Shown here in pieces: positions 12,244 to 23,101 of a DNA stretch of 64,000 nt. Positions within the stretch are counted from its first letter, which is position 1; every line of letters starts with the position of its first letter. Location of the stretch: assembly GCA_032622095.1 (NCBI GenBank), contig CP136066.1, positions 227,110,961 through 227,174,960 of the forward strand. The letters are read 5' to 3'. The notes under the pieces were generated by a model, which worked only from the letters and a program-made list of their open reading frames with translations, did no database searches and was not told the origin of the DNA. The position numbers and the translations under genes were made by a program. The DNA is from Siphonodentalium dalli (taxonomy: Eukaryota > Mollusca > Scaphopoda > Gadilida > Siphonodentaliidae).

Positions 12244-13742
12244 CAGCAACAACGACAGCAACAGCCATTACAACAACATCAGTTACTACAACACCATCAG
12301 GGAAAACAGCAACAAAGCGACATAACATCCTGCTTTGATGCGTAAGTGGACCGACATCTAGTAGGAAGACGTACTTCGTGAAAACCTTGCTACAAAAGTC
12401 TGCCTCAAAAATATCACCCGCACCTGACAGAATAATATGGTTTTATAAATGTTGGCAGCTCCTATATGACAACATAAAGTATACCGTCACCCCTGAGGTC
12501 AACTTTATATGGGGAATACCCGCAAACTTGAATTCTCGTATCAACCCACAGTATAAAAATCTAGTTATACTCGATGACTTGATGCAAACTTTATCAAAAG
12601 ACCAGAGAGTTAATGATTTACATTCCGAAGGAAGTCACCATTTGAACTTATCTGATAAGTTTCAACCGGAATTTCTACTACAACAAAGATCCGACGCAAC
12701 GACAAAATTGTAAATATTTGGTATTGTTCAATAACCCAATTGACAAGGGTTTAATTTCAATATTATCAAGACAGATGTATCCTGAATGCCCTCAACGTAT
12801 GATGCGAGAGTTTTCGGAAGCGACGAGTGAACCGTACGGTTACCTACTGGTGGATTTAAAAGCTGCAACCTCGGACACATTACGGCTGCGACAGAATGTG
12901 CTAAAAGAGGACACGAACCAACATATGGGTGAATGGAATGGCATGAAATATAATCTCCATAAGGCCAGCGAGCACCCAGATGAACAGAATGTGGTAAAAT
13001 GTGATGACAACAATAGCCCTGATCAACGGAATGAGATGAAATACGATGACAGAAAACTCCCTGGTCAACGGGAGGGCATGACATATAATTATATTGTGCC
13101 CCAGGGTAAACATAATGGCTATACTAAGGACATAAGGTCACCTGGTGAGCTCGATGAAATTAATAAGGAAAACCGCCAACACATAGACATTCGAGAAGAC
13201 ATGTCGTACCCTTGTAATGAATGCGGGCTTTTGTTCGAAGATCAGCAAGATGTCCAGAGACACGTAAAAAAACTGGTGTCAAGAAAATAAGTTAAAACGA
13301 AAATTAACTGAGGACACAGATGATGGTCAATATAAGAAAATTAAATTGAATGAAGATGAATAGTTTGTGTGATGAGAGTAGAGATAAAGCACAAGAAAAA
13401 TGGAGTAATAACGTGGAAATGTTTAAGGAAAATGGATCGACAGAAAAAGATGCAAAAGTACAAGCTGACAAGGACCTTAAAAGTGAAGATCTTAAAAGTG
13501 AAGGCATGAGGCTATTTATGAATGGTTATGCTAGGACAATAATAAAGAATCTGTGGCTGCGCAATGGGACTCTGCACAACGGAGTCATGGATAAAGTGGA
13601 CACATATTTGAATAATGGTTATGAAGATCGTGATGCAGTGAAAATGTCAATATTAAAGTACAAACCATTGCTAGAAAAGTTCATGGACGAAACAAATGAC
13701 ACATCTGACGACAGTGATGACAATTCGGACGAAAGTGAATAG
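12076..13742 (+). pseudogene. C2H2 finger plus packaging-ATPase-like ORF, right copy
   Basis: Starts with a C2H2 finger (MKHQCSICSSEYRRNHDLKRH...KH), then a Q/H-rich linker coded by CAG/CAA runs, then the ATPase. Compared with the left copy, about 55-60 bases before the P-loop are missing near 12340, and the Walker A glycine codon is changed so that GPTSSGKT reads GPTSSRKT (12348-12371). Walker B (ILDDLM) is at about 12558-12587. The frame breaks near 12715 and again between 13290 and 13350; the finger-like piece CNECGLLF (13213-13236) lacks its last histidine. The acidic tail ends at 13742. The loss of the P-loop glycine and the frame breaks argue against activity. The parent is likely a virus-like or Polinton-like element; I do not assign a species. 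Confidence 0.6.
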
Positions 13743-13869
13743 TTAATATAATAAATTGTAGTATGTACCACAAGTCATGTTATTTTTCTCTTTTTCCCTT
13801 GCTCACTTGCTCTTTTCGGTGGCGCTCGCCATCGTACCCCAGAGCTTTCCGATGATGGCAACAAGCCAT

Positions 13870-14440
13870 ATTTCCAACTGAATCCTTTTTTAAAATTTTT
13901 GAAGTTTTTGACGTTTTTGAAGTTTTAAAAAAAATTTGAAATTTTTGAAGTTTTTAAAATAATTTGAAATTTTTGAAGTTTTTGAAATTTTTGAAATTTA
14001 GGAGATTTTTGAAGTTTTCAATGCGAGTGTCACTTTAACATTATCCCACAGTGTGTGCCATGTGTCACTTTAACATTTATCCATAGTGAGTGTCTTGTGT
14101 CACTTTAATAATCATCCCCAGTGAGAGCCTAGTGTCCCTTTAACAGTCAAGACTGAAGCTACCCCACCGAGATCATCATGTGATATACATGTAGATAATA
14201 TACCGTTCATAGGGAGAAAGCGGGAGTTAACCAGCCGTGTCATGTCCGGACATGCCCAACCGACATGCAAATAGACCATGATGCAACTGCCCCCAAACAG
14301 GGGTACTGCGGAGAATATAGGTCATATACTTCCGTGACGCAATAATATGTCTAGACTGGCACCAAACAGGGGTACTACGAAGAATATAGGTCATGTACTG
14401 CCGTGGCGCAATAATATGTCTAGGATGGCACCAAACAGGC
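13870..14440. repeat. Low-complexity and short tandem repeats
   Basis: 13890-14010 is built of TTTTTGAAGTTTTTGAAATT. 14025-14135 holds about three to four ~40-bp units sharing TGTGTCACTTTAACA and ATCC.CAGTGAG. 14285-14440 holds two ~68-bp units sharing CACCAAACAGGGGTACT, AGAATATAGGTCAT and CGCAATAATATGTCTAG. These lie directly upstream of the retrotransposon ORF1 and could be part of its 5' region; tandem 5' UTR units occur in some non-LTR elements. Confidence 0.6.
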
Positions 14441-14675
14441 GGGGTATCAGATGTTTCTCTTTCCTCCTGTCTCTCTTGTGTTCGTCCTGATCATTTTTTA
14501 ATGTTGAATCCTGTATTGTTCATGTCTGTCTCACTGGGGATAGGAACCGGGAGGCTGCTATGTGCAGCGCTAAACGGGTCACTGCTTCAGCTATGTACCA
14601 GGCTTTAGTCCGATCAGAATTCGAAGGGTAGTCTACGGATCCTGCTGGGCTAGTTGTCGATTGTTTGCTTTTCGT

Positions 14676-15430
14676 ATGGCAACTCAATCCAAAAAACAAC
14701 GTATTGCGCGTACGAATGCTGACTCACCAAGTTCCAATGATGCTGCGGTATTCCCTCAGTACTTGGTTCTTGGCTTTGACCCAAATGTAAAAAGACATTC
14801 TATCTTTGTAATTGATAAAACCCTACAAAGCATTGATGGACAATTGAAATCTGTTAAACCAATCAGGACTGGGCCACTAAGTGGCTCCCTCTTGATTGAA
14901 TGTTCAAGAAAAGTTCAATCTGATGCTCTGCTCCATTTAACAACTATTGCACAGACACCAGTGCTGGTTACTCCTCACACTATATGTGATTCTTTACAGA
15001 GGTCCGTAGATTTACAAAGACTGTTGATGGACTATGAGTTCCTCTGAATTGTTATCTTCTGATCTTCTAATGGTGCGAACATCCACCGACATTGAAGGTT
15101 GGGTATATGAAGGTAGATATAAGTACATATGTTCCAAATCCATTACGATCTTTTAAATGCCAAGGCTATGACCATGGCCAAGAACATTGTAAAAGTAAAG
15201 AAACCATTTGTGCACGCTGTTCTGTTTCTGGTCATAATCATAAGGATTGTACAAATCATTAGAAATATTCGAACTGTCAAGGTTCACATACTGCAATGGA
15301 TCGGTCATGTTCCATATGTGACTATGAATTCAAGATACAAAGATGTAAGGCTGAGAAACATTTATCGTATATAGATGATAAGACCATCAATTTCACAAGT
15401 CACATACTCGGCTGTCGTTTTGAAGAAAAT
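14676..15430 (+). pseudogene. Non-LTR retrotransposon ORF1 (gag-like, zinc knuckles), broken
   Basis: An ORF from ATG 14676 to 15047 encodes 'FPQYLVLGFDPNVKRHSIFV' followed by VKPIRTGPLSGSLLIECSRK. This is the pattern of the RNA-binding N-terminal part of ORF1 proteins in Jockey/CR1-group LINEs. A frame break follows. Further on, in changing frames, three CCHC-like knuckles can be read (CQGYDHGQEHC near 15155, CARCSVSGHNHKDC near 15212, CQGSHTAMDRSC near 15277), interrupted by a stop. The order gag-like domain then knuckles is typical of these elements. The copy is dead. Confidence 0.75.
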
Positions 15431-16296
15431 GTATGATGATGCCATCACTCAGGCAGAAAGTCAAACAGAAATCGTCAGTATATCTCTAGCATAGACAAAG
15501 CTACTGCAGTCTTTACGTTTGCTCCGAGACCAACTAAGGAAGTTGATCCGATTGTCCCAAAACAATCCCCAAGGTCTGTAAAGTCTTTTGACTCTCAAAA
15601 GCAGAGGTTGAGCATTGCATTTTTAAAGTTTGATAAGATGCTTCGGGATAAAGGGCACACTTTGTATAAATGGGGCAAAGACTCCCATATAAATGTGTGA
15701 AGGGATGCTGGCTTTTGGGTGAGTGATCACCTACTGAGTCAATCACCCGATTGTCAACTTGATTAAGGCCCACGGCAGATTCAACACACTGGGTTGAAAA
15801 CAAATTTAAAACACACCACCGATACGTATACATTTATATATGTTACCATAGTATGCTCTATTTATATGTTTGTTACTGTGCACAGAGGATGCCCAAAGCA
15901 GAATTGTTCTCAGGATTTTGACATGACTTGATAATGGGTGACATACTGATACATAGGGCAAAATCGGTGCATTTCACACTCTTGCTGCCAGGCTGTCAGT
16001 GAAGGGCGTCTCTGTGTGAAACAATCAAAAACATGCTTGTTTTATATCATGTTGCGCTTTCGTGGACTGGATCTCATAACTGCCTTAAAAATGACACTGT
16101 TGGTCTTCATTTTCTCTCCGGTGGAACAATTCCGTGCTCTCAAATATAACATGGCAGACAAGAAACTATCTAATGCTCCAAATTCCGATGATGAAAAGAT
16201 TAAAATCAACACTAAACTTGTGATGTCACACACAACTGAATCCTCGACTCCTCACATGTGTGGCAATTCTAACAGTATTAGCGGTATTTGTTAGCA

Positions 16297-16470
16297 AGGG
16301 CTCTTTTGGTCCACACCAGAGACGTCGAGATTAACCCAGGCCCTTCAACCGAACAACACAATCACACGGTACTTGTATTGAATACACAGAGTATCAGAAA
16401 CAAGAAAACCATAATCAGAAAAGGCAACTCCATCAAGATCATATTATTAGCCATAAATATAAGTTAAATA
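16297..16470 (+). pseudogene. LINE ORF2 start with 2A-like motif
   Basis: In one frame this reads ALLVHTRDVEINPGP followed by STEQHNHTVLVLNTQSIRNK. DVEINPGP (16321-16344) fits the D-V/I-E-x-N-P-G-P signature of 2A ribosome-skipping peptides, and the residues after it look like the start of an APE-type endonuclease (LNTQSIRNK). 2A-like sequences at the N-terminus of APE-type non-LTR ORF2 are known from sea urchin and other marine invertebrates. Here the glycine usually before DVE is arginine, and a TAG lies in frame about a dozen codons upstream of the motif. The endonuclease is cut short after about 16465. Confidence 0.65.
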
Positions 16471-16789
16471 AACAATCAATAAAACATCATCAAAAATCGG
16501 AGGTATTGTGTTCCCGTCAAGAGTGCTTGGCCCAGCCATTGTTCATACCTACAGATCGGAAGCAATTAACGTGGTGATAATAGTTAAATACTGCAACTAT
16601 AAGACATCCAGAGAATAAACACCCCACAAAAACCCGAAATGTGTTGTTCTGCGAGAAATCCCATCGCTATAGCTCAATTTGACACGGCCAGATTAGCCTT
16701 CATACAATATCCTAAAACAATATAGCTTCTCAAATCATCGGCATGGTCAACAGAACGTTTACGAACTTGGACATCGACACTTTCTAATC

Positions 16790-17206
16790 GCTCTACATAA
16801 GCATGGTCAGACCTATCATCGACTACTGTAACTCTGCATGGAGCCCACATCAAAAATATCAAAGCATTGTGTTAGAGACATACAAAGAAAAGCATCGATA
16901 CTAGTTCGTCAAATCAAAACTCTATGCGACCGTGACCGAATGATAAGACTCAATATGATGTCTTTAAAATATCGAATATTTTGAGGAGATCTAATCGAGG
17001 TATATAAACTGTTGAATGGTCACTACAATAGCGATGTATGTGACCCATTAGAAAGACATTCATCGGGAAGAACAATAGGACATGATAAAAAGCTACATAT
17101 GCCCATTGTTAACAAGGTCTTATCACAGTGGATCAACGGACACGAACCAAAACCGGAAGTCGTAGATTTCGAGGTGGAGAAATATCTGTCGACAAATATT
17201 TGTTGA
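16790..17206 (+). pseudogene. LINE ORF2 reverse transcriptase, C-terminal remnant
   Basis: Broken frames read VRPIIDYCNSAWSPH near 16807, then LCDRDRMIRLNMMSLKYR near 16920, then GDLIEVYKLLNGHY at about 16986-17027. This follows the C-terminal reverse transcriptase/thumb pattern of CR1/Jockey-group LINEs (R-P-x-x-x-Y-C-x-x-x-W-x-P, then L-x-L-x-S-L-x-x-R-R...GDLI-x-x-Y-K). Most of the polymerase core is missing between 16470 and 16790, so the element has an internal deletion. The ORF at 17012-17206 is the readable tail. Confidence 0.7.
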
Positions 17207-17210
17207 CATT

Positions 17211-20200
17211 TTTTGACGGTTTTTTGGGAAAATAAACGCTTGGATACCATATCTGACCAACTGAAGGTGAGTGAATATTTCTTCGCTAATGTTCGGACAC
17301 CGACGATCAATTTAAGTCAGTTGCCATTGTTCGATCGCGGAAAAAAAGTCATTTAATCATCGCCGCAAGACGATTTCTTCCCCAAAATATCCCAGAAAAT
17401 CATACTTTTCACATTCATCCAGGACAACTGTCGCAACAACATATACACCGATCGAAATGCCTGTTTACCCCCACAAATGCATATTTTGAGTATTTTCACG
17501 GACTGTCTCAAAATTCCAAATTTCATCTTTTGATGTAGGTACCCACCTCGAAAATACTGTCCGGTTAGTCCCGAAAATTTTAATCATTAGTTGTAAAAAA
17601 TCTGCCCGCTTAGTCGTGATTTTGCTGAGGTCTGCCATCTTCAATTTCTGGTCGAAAAAGCAATTTTGCCGCAGATGATGGGCGTTTCATTTGACTTTTG
17701 CGTGGCCACAATGGTTCTGGGTGTTCATAATGTTGTATATGTCTCCTGGTACAACATAACATCCAGGCGGCGACTTATATATATAACTGAACTGTTACCT
17801 GTAACTGAAATCCAACTACGAAGTACATGTTTGGTAAACATATAACTTTTGATGTATGTCATATTGTCATCACTCTCGGAAGGCCGACATAAAAAAAATG
17901 ATTTACATCCAACTTTTTTCAGAAAAATGCAGCGGTGTGCCGATTTTTACCCTTTATATTTGATTATACACTCGCAACGAGTTGTGGCCCACAACTTGTG
18001 GGGTTATACAGGAAGCAGCTTGTTCGTCCTTTCGTGGATGCAATTTTCCGAGTTTTTATTCCTAAGTTTTGCGGTCATTTGTTTTTTTGGCTTGGCATAT
18101 ATATATTTAGTACCATGGGAACATGCGAACATATATGATTATGCAATATGTTAGACCTTTTTGTGTGGAGTTATATTACATTTTTCGACTTAGAAAATTA
18201 TTGTTTTCAATATTCAGCAATGGTTAAAACAATAATGAGGAGGGGACTAAAACATACAGTCGGAGGGTTGTACAGCTATATCTGTTACTAATATTAGCTT
18301 AAGTTCAAGTCCACTAAGCGATATTATTTTATAATTCCAGGTGCTACTGACGAGAGGATCGCATGCCTGCCTTCATATATGTAACTGCTGTGAGGCAAAG
18401 GCTTGCGGCTTCGCTGAGGCAATCGACGATGGGAGTTTACAACACCCGAATGAATGTTTGAAAATAAAATTATTGAAATTAAAAAATATAAAAATTATTT
18501 ATAATAAAATACTATACAATACTATAGTGAAAACGAAGGACTATTCACTATGGTTATAGATATCTTTATATAGTCTGACAGTCACAATAAATGTATAGCA
18601 TAAGATAGTTCAACATGGCTGCTGGTTCGGTTGGATTCTGTTCTTGGTCTGATTTGAGAGAGCCTTCTTCATCCGGGTAATCGGGAATTACGTCACGACC
18701 GGTGTGTTCTATTCCTACTCCGCAATGTCCGGATTCGGCGATCACTACACTCCCCCACGCTTTATAGAATACAGCCCTGGGTATGTTGGACCTCGTAGGA
18801 TGGGTGGTGTGCAGGATCACAGCTCCTGAATCTGGATACCGATATTAGGAGACACCGTCATATCCATGGGTCACGGAGGTGGATACTCGGCCTCTGACCC
18901 AGCTAGCTGCCATGACCGGAATGCTCTTTGGTAACGCGTCTCACCAGTGTGGTCTCTTGGTATGTGATATGATCTGTCCAGTATTGTCAATTAGTCAATG
19001 GCTGATGAATGGCTCAATGGCAAACATCCGGATCAGAAACACATGCTGTTGGTGCCGTAAGTTCCATATTCGCCCAGATGTCTGGATATTCGCCCATTAA
19101 CCTTGGCAACTGTTGGTGAAACTGGTGTGAAATCATTTCGTAAAATAAATGAGGTATGTCACTTTATGACTGGCATAAACTTCCCTGAAGCTATACGACG
19201 TTTTATATATGAATTTCACCGGGTTTCATATCATATCGACCTCAACATATCGCATATCGAAAATCAACACAACGCTTTATTGAAGCTAAATATATATGAA
19301 CTAGCAAATGTCAAAACGTACGTGCAAACTTAACCGGGTTGTGTATTGATTCTTTTATGCACTTTTCAAGCATCATTTTCTGGACTAAACAATGAAGCAT
19401 CAGAGCATTATCACAAGATCTACCCAGTGCATTTGTTTAGGATATAAACACGCACTAAGCACTATCTCAGATCTACCTGATACATAATCATATCCAGTGA
19501 TCGAGTCATTTTCTTTTATTAGTTGTTTAGTTCTCGTGTACATCAGTGGCAGGGTTGATTCTGTTGACGGCAACTATCACATTTTCCAAACCTCTATGAG
19601 GCATTGGATACCACTGCAGAATTTGAGGGGTGTCTATTCCCACCAGGATCCCATGGCCACTGCTCTCCGCCAGGATCCCATGGCCACTGATCTGGGCCCT
19701 CTAATTTAGTTTGAGGCTGTGTGCACATCAGTTCGGCTGTTTGCAACTGATTTGGACCGTCATCTGCGTCGCGTGAGAACCAGAAGGTTCTAACTACCAT
19801 TACTCCATTTTAGAGAAAATCGACATTGAAATTTTGAGCACCGGAATTTCGTACAAAAACCCATTTGTTATATGCGCGGAAGTTATATATTGTGCCCATG
19901 ATCGGACTGTATGTACATGCGATGTTTCATGGCCGAACAAAACCGATTCACGACGTAATATGTAAAAATGTGTTTGCAGATAGAACCATTTGCACACAGA
20001 ATGGTCAGATTATGTGCGGATCAGAATGCCCTAGTAGATAGGACACTGTGGCACAATAAAACATTCTCAAACTTGTGAGTTCTATCTACGATAATCTCTG
20101 GATAACCACACTTCAAATTGTTGCCCGGGTTTTTAGCTGGCACAAACATCAGTCTGCAATGAAACCATGTCAGATTGACGATTGTGTCAGGTAGAAACCG

Positions 20201-21575
20201 GGATTATTCAATTTTATGAATTCTATAAAGATTGTTTGGTGCAATATAATGAAGGAATTCGACTTCAATAAACACAACCCAATGGTCAGTTAATAGACAG
20301 GATCAGACATACGTGCGTGTAACTTGTAACGTGTGGTAATATTGATTGTCATTGGTGCATCAACAGATTCAGCGTTATATACCGGTACCCGATGTATAAA
20401 TATCAACATCACAAGCAATGATATACAACAAGCCGAGATATTTTCAAAAATTTAACTCTCCCCCTAGAACTGATTTTCTATATTAAAATACCTGTCAAGT
20501 CAGAATAGCCCGTTTTCATTCCGTTTTGTTAACCAATTAAGAGTCTTATCATACATGTATATCATAGAATTAGCGTGTATCTGAGGAGGTTTATGTTATG
20601 GTAGAGTCTATTTTGTTTAAATATTTGATTTGTTTTGGTGTAAATTGGCTAAAATTTGGATTATGTTATAGGAAATATTTTTGAAAAATTCCCATGACTT
20701 TGTCAGTTTTATGGATACAGCTGCACAACATGCACCAAAATACGCACAAATTCTTCCCCAATATCCGACATGAAATGCTATAATCATGAACCAGACCAGA
20801 ATTAAGAAATAAAGTAAAACTTAACCCTACCCCAATATAGTGTTCTCAGTGCTTTCAATTTTATGCTATACTAAACTCGAAAGGTCATTCGTGCTAGTTG
20901 ACATAATTCATATTATAAATAGCAATTGTTCTGCCCACGGTTTATTTAATCTCAACTTCACTGTCACTGTCAAATGTGATGGTATCAGTCAATAGAATTT
21001 CTGTGCAACATCTTACAGGAAGAATGGTTCAAACAACGCAGGCTGTCTGTTGGCCGTCCATCCATAAAGTGCTACACTGGGAGTGGTTGATTTGGCAACG
21101 GTTGCAAGTCTCCACTGTTTTGCTATCATGTTGGCTCTTTTTGAGTGTAGATCAACTACCTTTTGCTGATTCTCGAACTTCTGCTGAAACTTTACCCACC
21201 TAGCATAATTCACTTTTCTCGAATGTGGACCATACATGTATAAGGCTTCCGAAAATGTAGCAAATTGTGACTAACTTGGTTATTTTACATGTTAGCTAAT
21301 CAACTGATAACTAAATGTTCTATTCTGGTTGTCTCATTTCCTTATGGGGCATAACAAATTAATTTTAAAGTTGCCTTATCTGTTTTTTTTCCGAGAATCT
21401 ATCTGGATTACTAGCTATATTTTTTTAATAAATGGGCAGAACTTTGAAATGGAACTAAAATGAATCATAATATGTGGCCATTCTGACCTACTAGGATAAC
21501 AATTGATCAACACGATATAGAGTGGAGGTCAAGATGGCAACCAGGGAGTTACTGTGTGGTCATAGGTGAGGTGAA
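17211..21575. other. No gene recognised
   Basis: I see no convincing exon. The ORFs (for example 17849-18154, 18566-18820, 19103-19333) have neither family resemblance nor good splice context. CAGGATCCCATGGCCACTG is present twice at 19645-19688. The words GATAGAACC / GTTCTATC recur at 19800-20090, again at 23960-24360 and at 57410-57860, suggesting an unclassified dispersed repeat. The minus-strand ORF 21013-21237 ('NYARWVKFQQKFENQQK') looks weakly protein-like but I cannot place it. Confidence 0.4.
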
Positions 21576-21579
21576 AATG

Positions 21580-22770
21580 TATAAAAGGAGTTAATGTATA
21601 GTCATGCATGATTTAAATAGGTGTACATGATTAGCAATATAGTCATGAACGGGGTGGGCATGGTGAGATGTATGTGTACGCAAGGAGTGAGTGTATGGTC
21701 ATGTGTGCGGTGAATAGGTATACATGGAGTGACTGTATGATTGTATGGTTATGACTATCCAGTACATGTGTACACAATGTGGCTCAATGGGCAATTGTTG
21801 TGATTTATGTAAATAACGAGAGTACATACATGGTAATATGTCTGTTTATGTATATATGGGGTGACTGAATAGTCATTGGTGGGATCCACATGTGTACCTT
21901 GTGTGGCTGTATTGCCATGGGTAGGAGTATATGTATATGTACATGTGTTGCCTGTATGGTCATGGTAGGGTGAATGGATAATGTGTAATGCGTATAGGTG
22001 TATATGGAATGGCAGTAGTCATAATGTGTATATGTGTACCTGATGTGTGCTGAATGGTAATTGACAAGCGTGTGGATGATCATGTGTGGATGTATATGTA
22101 TTTATCGAGTGACCATATGACTATTGAAATGGCAAATATGTATACAGTGTGTGACTATATGGCCAATAGTGAGGTGACTATGTTTTCAGGGAGTCACTGC
22201 ATGGCCAATGGTGAGGTGAATATGTATACAATGATTGACTGTATTATCATGAATATGTTGAATGGGTACACAGGGGTGACTATATGGTCAGGTGTATGAT
22301 TATACCTAGTGTGCGGCTGTGTGCCTGCATGGCTGTATGGGCATTTGTGAGGGTGTACAGGTATACACGAGTATGGATATGTATGGTCATGGGTGAGGGT
22401 TACGTATATAAAGCGATTGGCTATATGGCCAATGGTGAGATGCATATGTATACATGTACATGGAGTGACTCTATGGTCATGGCTGGGGTGTATATTATTT
22501 ATCTTGAATGGCTATTTTGGCCATTGGCGAATAGGTATACGGGGATTGACTGAATGGCCAATGGTGAGATAAATAATCATACAAGGATTGAATTATGATC
22601 ATGAAAGTGGTGAATATGTATACAGGGAGTGACTATATGGTCATGGTCCAGGTGTATGTGTATAGAGTGGGTGACTATCTTGCCATTTGTGTGGTGTTTA
22701 TGTGTATACATATGGAGTGACTGCATGTTACTGGGTTGGTTGTACATGTGTACCTTGGGTTGTTATTGCT
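21580..22770. repeat. Degenerate minisatellite, ~43-46-bp units
   Basis: Units of the form GGAGTGACTGTATGGTCATG + GGTGAGGTGAATATGTATACA repeat across ~1.2 kb. Clear unit starts near the 3' end lie at about 22627, 22670 and 22716. Units are diverged, with words such as ATGGCCAATGGTGAG and GTGTATATGTGTAC. Apparent ORFs on both strands are rich in H/I/T/Y because of the repeat and are not genes. Confidence 0.8.
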
Positions 22771-22912
22771 TGCCACAATAACTCAACGATATATTAATCG
22801 ATAGATAGGTCATGTCAGAGAGTTCTTCATCTTGATGGCGTTTATGCACGATGGAGGAAACGTTAAATGATTTCCCGTGATAATTATAGTTAATCAATTT
22901 TTATGCTAATGG

Positions 22913-23101
22913 CAGGTGATTCAAGTCAGTGATACCGAGATGCCAAATATACAGAAGAATACACTTATTGGGTTCCATTCCTTAGCGGGTAATGATTACC
23001 TTCCAAAATGGAAAACAAAATATCTGGAAGTTGCGGGAAAGACGATCAAAATATATGGAATTCATGGCATATTTAGGAACGAATTGGGTTTTGGACAGTG
23101 A
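22913..23101 (+). pseudogene. Possible fragment of a transposon-associated protein
   Basis: After an acceptor-like GGCAG, the frame reads NTLIGFHSLAGNDYLPKW, which resembles the GFHxxTGxD segment of uncharacterised proteins found with transposons in fish and invertebrates. The rest (KYLEVAGKTIKIYGIHG) gives no further match I can recognise, and the frame stops at 23101. This is a weak call from one short motif. Confidence 0.25.

Larger units (their letters stand above)
10171..13827. repeat. Large inverted duplication: two ~1.58-kb arms around a ~489-bp spacer
   Basis: The left arm (10171-11754) is the reverse complement of the right arm (12244-13827), outer ends GAGCGCCACC / GGTGGCGCTC. Similarity runs throughout with scattered substitutions and indels. 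Each arm carries one copy of the same virus-like ATPase reading frame, pointing away from the spacer. Polintons and related elements have long terminal inverted repeats, but here the arms are coding, so this looks more like an inverted duplication of one element. No target duplication was seen at the outer ends. Confidence 0.85.

Noticed and set aside
21805-22553. Overlapping ORFs with T/H/Y-rich proteins
   Set aside because: Translations of the 45-bp minisatellite, present on both strands.
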